DNA from: Bacillus subtilis subsp. subtilis
Lineage (GTDB): Bacteria; Pseudomonadota; Gammaproteobacteria; Xanthomonadales; Xanthomonadaceae
DNA length: 64,000 nt
Assembly (NCBI GenBank): GCA_021733645.1
Contig: JAHREJ010000011.1
Span: 31,794 to 95,793 of the forward strand
Direction: 5' to 3'
The notes beneath the pieces are model-generated. The model was given only the letters and a program-made list of their open reading frames with translations, made no database searches and was not told the DNA's origin. Of the stretch, positions 58,026 through 64,000 are shown piece by piece. How positions within the stretch are numbered: the first letter of the stretch is position 1; each line of letters starts with the position of its first letter. Position numbers and translations under genes: made by a program.

Positions 58026-60904
58026 CAGATGGTGTTGCCGGCCAGCAGTGCGGGCAACTGCGCCAACAGTGCCTGGCAATGGGCAGGCGACAGCAGCGAC
58101 GCCAGCGCCGGTGCCAACCGTCGTTGCAGGTCGGCCACCACCAGGTGCGTGGCGCACGGCTGTGCCGCATGCGCGCTGCCGATGGCGCTGGTCAACTGCT
58201 CGGCCAGCGCGTGATGCAACTGACGCTGCGCGGCATTCTTCGGTGTCCCCAGGGTATGCACCAGCGCGCTGCGGCAGGCCAGTTGCAGTGGCGATGCGCC
58301 GCCTGCGACAGGAAGCGCCAGTGCGCGCGCCCGCAGCAGCTGCACGGCCTGCAGCGCCTGCAACTGGCGCAGGCGATGGGCCGAACTGCCCGGTGTTACC
58401 AGGAACGCCTGCAACTGGCGTTGCAACTGCAGGTGGGCCGCACGCCAGGCCGTGCTGGTTTCCAGCTGGTGGCGCAGCTGGCTGTGCAGTACATCGGCCT
58501 CGCGGCGCGGGTTGGCAGGCTGCGTTGCGCCCGGACCCACGTACTCCACCTCCCCATCGCGCACCTCCGGGGCCCGTTCGCGCGCCCAATGCCGGATGCG
58601 CACATCTTCGCTCCCGCTCAGGTGCTCCTCGCAGGCTTCCTTGCCCGCCGCATCGCGCAACAGCGAGCAGAAATGCAGGTCGTACCGGTAGCGCCACTGC
58701 GGGGTGTCTGCTTCGGCCATGCCGCCATCGCCGGGCAAGGCCAGCATGGCCGCCTGCAGCTGCTGGCCGAAGCCGGTCACGCGCTGGTGCAGGCAGCGCC
58801 GGCGCAGGCGGTGCAGATCACGTTGCTGGCCGCGTGCGTCCACGTGCCAACAAGGCCCCAGGTGGTCGCCGCAGGCGTGGAAATCCGCGCAGCCGGTGGG
58901 CGGCAGCAGTGCACGCAGGCGTCGGTGCAGGCGTGGCAGCCCGGCCTGCAGCTGCTGCAGTGAAAGTGGCGCCCACCCATCGGCGGTGCCGTCCACCCCC
59001 ACGCCCGCTACGCCGGGCAGGTTCACAAACCAGGCACAGTGCTTGTGCGGGTGCGGCCGGTTGACCAGCGCCACTGCCCGCGCCCGCGCCGGGCCGTCCA
59101 AGGCGGCGCCCAGGTACACCAACGCCAGCCGTGCATCCAGGTAGGGCAGGGCATGCGGATCGGTGGCGATCAACAGCTGGGCCTGCTGCTGCGCCGCACT
59201 TGCACGCCCGGCCCCTGGCCCCACCATCGCGCTGTGTACCGTTCCGTCTTTGGCGAACGCCCGCTGGTACTGGCGCATCGCCTCGGCATTGGCCACCAGC
59301 AGCAGCGCACGCAGGTGGCGGTCGGTGTACTGCAGGGTGTCGCGCAGGTGCTGGGCGATGGCCGCCGCCCAGCAGCCGCTGCGTGGCGCGCTTGCCCCGA
59401 TGACGGCCTTGGCCCCGGGTTTGGCCAGCGTGCGGCGCAGCCGCGTGGACCCCAGCCCGTGCGGGTACACCGGCACCACCAGGCCATCGGCGATGGCATC
59501 GGCGTTGGTGCAGGCAAACAGCAGCGGATCACCCTGCGCCAGCGGGGCCGCCGTGGGTAGCGGGCCGCTACCCAGCCACAACCAGCCAGCACGCGGCAAC
59601 CGCTGGCGCGCGCGCTGCAGCCACGCCGGCGGGTTGGCCTGCAGGTGCGCGTCCAGCAGCACGATCAGGTCGTCGGCCGCGTACCCGGCATCGCGGCGGC
59701 GCAGCCACGCCTGCAACGTACCCGGCGTGGTGTGCAGGGTAGTGCCGCGCCCGTCGGCCATGAACGCCGCCAGCTGTCGCCCGGGCGACAGCCCCGTGCC
59801 GCCGCGGGCCTCGCATGGTGCGTGGCCGGCAGTGCGCTGTTGCACCCGCAACACCCGGCAACGGCGCAGCCACGGATCACCCCGCAGGTGCTGCAGCAGC
59901 CAATGCCGGGCCAGCGTCATGCCGGTACCGGCCGCCAGCTGCAGTTGCCCGCCGCCACGGCGGCCCTGCGCATCGATGTATCGCAGCCGCTCCAATCCGG
60001 CCTGCACGGCAAAGAACTGTGCAGCCCGCGCAATGCGTTGGCGGCCATCGGCGCCGCTGTGCACAAAACCATGCAGCAGCGCCAGCAGCCGCGCTGGCGC
60101 AGCCACCCCGGCCAGCAAGGGCGCGTGCACGGCCTGCAAACAGCGGCCGCCGGCGTCGCGCGCGCCGGTCTTCGGCGTGGGTTCGGTGCGGCGCAGTTGC
60201 TGGGTGGTATCGGTGGTCCAACCGTGTTCGCGCCAGCGCATCCAGCCACTGGCCGGGGCGCCGCTAGCGGCATAGCGCCCACCGCGCCGGTCCAGCGCCA
60301 GCAGCATCGGTGCGCAGCACGCATTGCCGCTGGCGCGCGGCTGCCCGTGGTGCAGGGCAATGGCGGTGTCGTCACGGCCCCAGCGCCCCTGGCCATCGCG
60401 CTCCACGCAAAGCAGATGCAGTAGCGGCACGCCATTGACGTAGCCCACCAGGGCGTCAACGCGTGGCACGGCGTCCAATGCCGGCTGGCCCTCGTCACGC
60501 GCGCCGGCCATGTCCCACAGGTTGTTCAACGGCTGGTGCCAGTCGATCAGCGGCACCGTGGCCTGCACGGTGCGGCCATCGGGCAGCAGCAGCTCCACGC
60601 AGACCCCATCGCGCAGCACCGCCAGAAGCGCATCGTTGCCCGCCTGCGCGCCGCGCCGCTGCACGCCCTGCAGAACGGCGGCCAGCACCCGTGCAATGCC
60701 ACCCGCATCCAGCGGCCAGTACTGGCCATCTACCTCGACGCGCACCTGCTGCAGGTGTTGACGCAAACGGCCCTCCAGCACCGGGCTGCCGCGGGTGCCA
60801 TGCAGTGCGCAGCGCCGGTTCGGGGCCAGGTACTGCCAGCCCAACCGCTGCAACCAGCCCAACGCAGAGCGGGTTACCGGGCCACGCGACGGCGTGCGGG
60901 TCAT
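58025..60904 (-). CDS. HsdR-like protein with degenerate nuclease and ATPase motifs
   Basis: About 959 residues, close to type I restriction HsdR length. The N-terminal part aligns by eye with HsdR: LRDGVCVELLLPDGRTV, VPLIDWHQPLNN, then RVDALVGYVNGVPLLHLLCV (about 148-167). There the nuclease motif ELK of PD-x-ELK has become LCV. The helicase part has RLLALLHGFVHSGADG and AAQFFAVQAGLERLRYIDAQ. A Walker A region GTGMT (326-330) lacks the lysine, and LLDAH stands in place of DEAD/H. Late motifs survive as LVYLGAALDG and ALVNRP without the arginine finger. The frame has no interruption. It is probably an inactive structural or sensing subunit. Start ATG 60904; GTG 60934 is possible. No clear ribosome binding site. 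Confidence 0.8.
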   Translation of the reverse strand: MTRTPSRGPVTRSALGWLQRLGWQYLAPNRRCALHGTRGSPVLEGRLRQHLQQVRVEVDGQYWPLDAGGIARVLAAVLQGVQRRGAQAGNDALLAVLRDGVCVELLLPDGRTVQATVPLIDWHQPLNNLWDMAGARDEGQPALDAVPRVDALVGYVNGVPLLHLLCVERDGQGRWGRDDTAIALHHGQPRASGNACCAPMLLALDRRGGRYAASGAPASGWMRWREHGWTTDTTQQLRRTEPTPKTGARDAGGRCLQAVHAPLLAGVAAPARLLALLHGFVHSGADGRQRIARAAQFFAVQAGLERLRYIDAQGRRGGGQLQLAAGTGMTLARHWLLQHLRGDPWLRRCRVLRVQQRTAGHAPCEARGGTGLSPGRQLAAFMADGRGTTLHTTPGTLQAWLRRRDAGYAADDLIVLLDAHLQANPPAWLQRARQRLPRAGWLWLGSGPLPTAAPLAQGDPLLFACTNADAIADGLVVPVYPHGLGSTRLRRTLAKPGAKAVIGASAPRSGCWAAAIAQHLRDTLQYTDRHLRALLLVANAEAMRQYQRAFAKDGTVHSAMVGPGAGRASAAQQQAQLLIATDPHALPYLDARLALVYLGAALDGPARARAVALVNRPHPHKHCAWFVNLPGVAGVGVDGTADGWAPLSLQQLQAGLPRLHRRLRALLPPTGCADFHACGDHLGPCWHVDARGQQRDLHRLRRRCLHQRVTGFGQQLQAAMLALPGDGGMAEADTPQWRYRYDLHFCSLLRDAAGKEACEEHLSGSEDVRIRHWARERAPEVRDGEVEYVGPGATQPANPRREADVLHSQLRHQLETSTAWRAAHLQLQRQLQAFLVTPGSSAHRLRQLQALQAVQLLRARALALPVAGGASPLQLACRSALVHTLGTPKNAAQRQLHHALAEQLTSAIGSAHAAQPCATHLVVADLQRRLAPALASLLSPAHCQALLAQLPALLAGNTI

Positions 60905-60934
60905 GACAGCGCGCCGTGCAGCGCGCAACGGCAC

Positions 60935-61133
60935 GCGGGCAGCGGAAACATGGGGACATGAAGAATGGCATCAGGCATGGCTGGAGTCTGGCGCAGCCGC
61001 TACGGGGCCCGCCGTGTGCACCATTCCGTTTCCTGCACATCACCCGTACCGTACGGTGAACCGATTTCAATGCACCGCTGCAAACGCATAGCGTGCACCG
61101 ATCACTACCTTGCATGCCGTCCCGTTGCAGTGC
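60935..61133. other. Gap between HsdM- and HsdR-like genes
   Basis: About 200 bases without a supported gene. The HsdR-like gene may have its own promoter here; the minus strand contains TTGAAA about 100 bases upstream of the start, but I cannot pair it with a good -10. The palindrome ACCGTACGGT lies at 61047-61056. Confidence 0.35.
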
Positions 61134-62657
61134 TCAACTGGCCTTGGCGGGCCGCGCCTCCAACTGGGCCAGATCGCCGTCCAACGCCTGTTCCAGTGCG
61201 CCCAACCGCGAGCGAAGCTGGGCGCGCTGCTCGCGCAATGCTTCCAGCGTAGATACCGGCGCGGGGGCGTCCGGCTGCACATAGCGGGCAATACTGAGGC
61301 TGCTGCCATGCAGGGCCAGCATCTGCGGCGTGGCCAGGCAGGCCACACCCGCAACGCCGTGGCGACGCCGGCACAGCGCCAATACCTGCTCGGCGGCCAC
61401 CTGGTCCAGCTTGGGGCCACGCCGGGCGGCCGGCTGCAACCGGCGGGCATCCACAAACAACACCGCGTCATCATTGCGCACTGCACGCAGCACCAACAGC
61501 GCGGTAGAAACCGGGCTGCCGGCGAACAGCCGCTCTGGTAGGCCAATCACCGCCTCGATCAGGTTGGCATCCAGCAGGCTGCGCCGGATCTGCGCCTCTT
61601 CGCCATCGCGGAACAGCACCCCGTGCGGTACCACCAAGGCCACACGCCCCGTGTGTGGGTGCATCGCCTTGAGCATGTGCTGCAGCAGCGCAAGGTGGCC
61701 CCACTGGCGGGGTGGCAAGCCGTGCACGTAGCGGCGGTGCGGGTCGCGCATGCCGCGCTCGGGCAACCAGCCCAGTGCAAACGCCGGGCGTGCCAGTTGC
61801 ACGTGAAAGCAGCGCAGCTGCCCGTTGGCGTCCACCAGCGTGTCGTGCAGCAGTGGCGTTCCTGCGTGCACGGCGTGATTGTCTTCGCCGTGCAGCAGCA
61901 GGCGCAGGCGTGCGCAGGCCCAGGCCATGTCGTCTTCTTCCTGGCCCAGCAACTGGTGCCGGCGCGCGCCGTGGGTGGCGCGCGCCCAGCGGCTGGCGGC
62001 CAGCAGCAGGCTGCCGTTGTGACAGGCCACATCGCAGATGGTTTCGTCTTCGTGCGGATCCATCAGCCCGGCCATCAGCCAGCCCAACGCGTCGGGCACG
62101 TGGGCCAGGGGCAGCGCACTGCGGCGGGGGTGGCTGCGCTCCAGCAGGTGGTCCACCGCCTGCCCGATATCGGCCCGGTAGGTGCCACGCAGGCTGCGGA
62201 AATCCAGCGCTGGCACCGTCAACCGGCCCAGCAGGCGCGACAGTGCTACATCGCGGCGATCCGCGTCACGCGGCCAGCCATCGTGCAGGCGCAATACATC
62301 GAACACCTCCGCCAGGGTGGCGCGGTTGGCCTGGGTGAGGCGTTGCAAAGCAGCGGTGATGCGGCGCTCGTTACCCGGTGCAAAGCGCTGCTGGAACAGC
62401 AGCTCGAAGCGCGCCTCGGCCGGCACCACCAGCAGCTGCGCACCCGGTGCGGTGGGTGGCCACTCGAGCGGCACACCGTAGGCGCCATCGGGGTCCTGCG
62501 CGGCTGCGTCGGTGTCGCTGGCAATCTTCAGGAGCAGCAGGGCCAGCAGCAGGTAGGTGGCGGCCACCGCATCGGCGGCCTCGTTGAGGGTTTCGCGCGC
62601 GGCGTTCAGCGCGGCCTGGGTGGCGTGCGCGCCCGGCAAGGCCGCCATCAGGTTCAT
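61134..62657 (-). CDS. HsdM-like protein with degenerate methyltransferase motifs
   Basis: A 507-residue protein following HsdM order. The N-terminal helix region is TYLLLALLLLKIASD (about 34-48). A specific LLGQEEDD block and ARLRLLLHGEDNHAVHAG follow, and then ALVVPHGVLFRDGEEAQIRR with LIEAVIGLPERLFAGSPVS. SAM motif I, normally DPxCGTGG, reads DVACHNGS (209-216). Catalytic motif IV NPPF reads ARPAF (289-293). Thus methyl transfer is unlikely. A C-terminal coiled coil (LEALREQRAQLRSRLGALEQ) resembles those contacting HsdS. The ATG at 62657 overlaps the HsdS-like stop codon (ATGA); an earlier codon at 62666 is also open. Confidence 0.82.
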   Translation of the reverse strand: MNLMAALPGAHATQAALNAARETLNEAADAVAATYLLLALLLLKIASDTDAAAQDPDGAYGVPLEWPPTAPGAQLLVVPAEARFELLFQQRFAPGNERRITAALQRLTQANRATLAEVFDVLRLHDGWPRDADRRDVALSRLLGRLTVPALDFRSLRGTYRADIGQAVDHLLERSHPRRSALPLAHVPDALGWLMAGLMDPHEDETICDVACHNGSLLLAASRWARATHGARRHQLLGQEEDDMAWACARLRLLLHGEDNHAVHAGTPLLHDTLVDANGQLRCFHVQLARPAFALGWLPERGMRDPHRRYVHGLPPRQWGHLALLQHMLKAMHPHTGRVALVVPHGVLFRDGEEAQIRRSLLDANLIEAVIGLPERLFAGSPVSTALLVLRAVRNDDAVLFVDARRLQPAARRGPKLDQVAAEQVLALCRRRHGVAGVACLATPQMLALHGSSLSIARYVQPDAPAPVSTLEALREQRAQLRSRLGALEQALDGDLAQLEARPAKAS

Positions 62658-63250
62658 GCCCCGCACCCCTGCAACACCTGCTCGGCTACCACGGCGATCT
62701 CCTGTTGGCGAAGGTGGATCAGTTCTTCCAGGCAGCGCTGCTCGGCCTGGGCCGCACTGGCAATGCCCACAATGCGCCGCTGCTGCACCAGCGGCGGCAG
62801 ATGCACCGGCAGCTGCGCCACCGCGGTCTTGCGCAGGCTTTGCTGGCGCGAGCCGGCGGCCTGCTGGCGCAGGTAGGCCTGGGCGGTGCGTTGGTTCAAC
62901 TGCCAGGCCAAAAACGCCGGCAGCAGGTCAGGCGTGCACACGCGCAGCACGTAGATATGCGGACTGCACACCGTGGATTCTGGCGGGTTGTGCAGCAGCA
63001 TCGCCAGCGGGTGGTTGCCGCGCGCTGCGATAAGAACATCCTGATCCTGCACCCAGTCTGGCGGCTTGCGCGTGCGCAGCGCGGTGCGTAGCAGGTGGTC
63101 GCGCTCGTGCAGGCCATCGGCGGTAATGTTCTTCAGTTGGATGACCTGCACCGGGCCTTCCGGTACGGCGCCGATGGCACCGCGAAAGGGGTGGCCCTGG
63201 CGGATGCTGGCCACGTCGCCAAGCAGGGCGATGCGCGTGAGTGTGTTCAT
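62654..63250 (-). CDS. HsdS-like specificity protein with a single target-recognition domain
   Basis: A 198-residue half-size HsdS. A target-recognition domain (about 7-150) starts LGDVASIRQGHPFRG and includes VQVIQLKNITADG, DVLIAARGNHPLAML and SPHIYVLRV. Next come the conserved QQAAGSRQQSLRKTAVAQLP block and a long helix (QQRRIVGIASAAQAEQRCLEEL to about 195). Normal HsdS has two such halves. A half protein would have to dimerise. Unlike the two partner subunits it appears well conserved, so the complex may still bind DNA. Its ATG overlaps the stop codon of the small upstream frame. Confidence 0.82.
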   Translation of the reverse strand: MNTLTRIALLGDVASIRQGHPFRGAIGAVPEGPVQVIQLKNITADGLHERDHLLRTALRTRKPPDWVQDQDVLIAARGNHPLAMLLHNPPESTVCSPHIYVLRVCTPDLLPAFLAWQLNQRTAQAYLRQQAAGSRQQSLRKTAVAQLPVHLPPLVQQRRIVGIASAAQAEQRCLEELIHLRQQEIAVVAEQVLQGCGA

Positions 63251-63615
63251 GCGTGCACCATGCGTGCGGGTATGCAGAGGGTCAACCGAGCAGAGGCGCA
63301 GCATTCGCGATGATGCGAAATGGAGTGCGGTGGATGTGCGGAAGTGGGATGAAGCTCGCAGGGGGTCGCAGCTGGTGCGAACGATAGGGTGAACCGGAGT
63401 TGGGGGTTTGGAGAGGTGGGGGTGATGGTGGGGTGGTGGGCGCGCGGATTTCCGTTAGCTTTGTCGGCAACGCGCACCGGCGCTGCCTTGATGCGCACTG
63501 GCAAATGACCGATGGCCATCCACAGGATGGTACGGATCTCGGAGTTGTCGCAGCTGCAGACACATACCGATTGGGTAGCTGAATGGACAGCTAAGCCGAA
63601 GCTCTTGATGGGCAT
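63247..63615 (-). CDS. Possible small upstream gene of the HsdS-like operon
   Basis: A 122-residue frame starting MPIKSFGLAVHSATQSVCVC has an excellent ribosome binding site (AAAGGAGAA, 7 bases before ATG). It ends in ATGA overlapping the HsdS-like ATG. Against it, the second half (rich in Pro, Thr, His) does not look like a folded protein. It may instead be a short leader peptide region or untranslated operon leader. No family is recognised. Confidence 0.3.
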   Translation of the reverse strand: MPIKSFGLAVHSATQSVCVCSCDNSEIRTILWMAIGHLPVRIKAAPVRVADKANGNPRAHHPTITPTSPNPQLRFTLSFAPAATPCELHPTSAHPPHSISHHRECCASARLTLCIPARMVHA

Positions 63616-63762
63616 GAGGGTTCTCCTTTGCGGAGCAACCGTACTGCGCAGGTTCGGTTACTCAAAATCCCGAGATTTCACGCTGCTGACAGGGAGAATC
63701 AACGCTCTCCGCCGGAGATTGATGGATCTGCAATTCGTTCTAGGCACGCGAGTCGCTGAGTA
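63251..63762. other. Upstream region of the Hsd-like operon
   Basis: About 510 bases between the HsdS-like gene and the gene at the right edge. Apart from the low-confidence frame at 63247-63615, it holds a possible minus-strand promoter: TTGATT (63702-63697) and TGAAAT (63680-63675) with 16 bases between. GC content is visibly lower than in most of the window from about 63580 on, hinting at an acquired segment. Confidence 0.4.
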
Positions 63763-64000
63763 CTATTCGAACCGCTGCTCCTTCGCGTGATGCTCAGACT
63801 CCTCTTGCCTGCGCTCCCGCTCGATTAGTAGGTCGATGTCCGCGACCTTCTTCGCTACCAGCGCCCGGACCTCAGGCAGTTCATGCGAAATCAGCTCGCG
63901 AAGCGCCTGCTGTCGGGCTTCGATGATCGGAACGCGTGAATTCATCCAACTGTTCGGCACGGCTTGGCCGAAAGCGAACTGGAGCAGGCTCCACTTGTCG
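63763..64000 (-). CDS. C-terminal end of an unrecognised protein (cut by window edge)
   Basis: The minus-strand frame is open from the window edge to a TAG at 63763, giving 79 residues: DKWSLLQFAFGQAVPNSW, then IIEARQQALRELISHELPEV and a charged helix (VADIDLLIERERRQEESEHH). A downstream ATG (63960) exists, but the sequence before it continues in frame and looks coding. So this is more likely the tail of a longer gene that starts to the right. Family unknown. It would be the gene preceding the Hsd-like operon on the same strand. Confidence 0.55.
   Translation of the reverse strand, partial: DKWSLLQFAFGQAVPNSWMNSRVPIIEARQQALRELISHELPEVRALVAKKVADIDLLIERERRQEESEHHAKEQRFE

Noticed and set aside
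58025..63250. Functional type I restriction-modification system
   Set aside because: Catalytic motifs of both the methyltransferase and the translocase/nuclease are altered at the key residues, so an active system is unlikely.
63512..63790. Plus-strand 92-codon frame
   Set aside because: No ribosome binding site, no recognisable sequence, and it overlaps the better-supported minus-strand leader with its strong ribosome binding site.

Overview
The window is high-GC DNA from a gammaproteobacterium of the Xanthomonadaceae (Lysobacteraceae), most probably Stenotrophomonas. The reasons are the GTAG/CTAC-tailed palindromic repeats (SMAG-type REP elements), the gene order bioB-bioF-bioH-SDR-bioC opposite comF, the large TonB-dependent receptor and the heavy use of GTG starts. 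No phage or insertion sequence is visible. The left edge cuts mnmG and the right edge cuts an unrecognised gene.

Layout. 1-4.1 kb: mnmG (partial), a tyrosine/glycine-rich lipoprotein, a serine racemase/threonine dehydratase-like PLP enzyme coupled to a YdcF-like membrane protein, then a 43-bp-period REP array. 4.4-9.4 kb: leftward biotin operon with a BirA-type operator in front of bioB. 9.5-13.3 kb: comF, a SUKH-domain protein, an HdeD-like membrane protein, a SecD-P1-like lipoprotein and a ChaN-like secreted protein. 13.3-28.8 kb: an N-acetylgalactosamine utilisation locus. A leftward operon (agaS, ROK kinase, kbaZ, DeoR-type regulator, nagA/agaA, MFS permease) faces a rightward set (exported GH31 with lectin-like domains, TonB-dependent receptor, Tat-exported GH109-like enzyme). 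The two are divided by a control region with CTTTCG boxes. The set describes release of alpha-GalNAc from glycans, uptake across both membranes, phosphorylation, deacetylation, deamination/isomerisation and entry into glycolysis.

28.9-52.4 kb: a 23-kb locus around a 4,544-residue two-partner-secretion exoprotein. Upstream lie two small periplasmic proteins with TonB-C-like domains (one also has an STN domain), a small secreted protein on the other strand, an ECF sigma factor and a FecR-type anti-sigma factor. Downstream lie the TpsB transporter, an ExbB proton-channel protein fused to an exported DUF2341 plus LamG-like region, ExbD, a TonB-like protein and a putative porin. The arrangement suggests regulated, possibly proton-motive-force-assisted handling of a giant surface protein.

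52.6-57.9 kb: a small hypothetical protein, a type VI secretion PAAR-metallopeptidase effector with its lipoprotein immunity-like partner, tRNA-Arg(CCG), ubiA and an AtoE-like transporter. 58.0-63.3 kb: a leftward trio that by length and residual motifs is HsdS-, HsdM- and HsdR-like, but whose catalytic motifs (nuclease ELK, Walker A lysine, DEAD/H box, SAM-binding motif I, NPPF) appear lost while the frames stay intact. This apparently dead type I restriction-modification-like system and the exoprotein/Exb-TonB locus are the two best candidates for undescribed biology.
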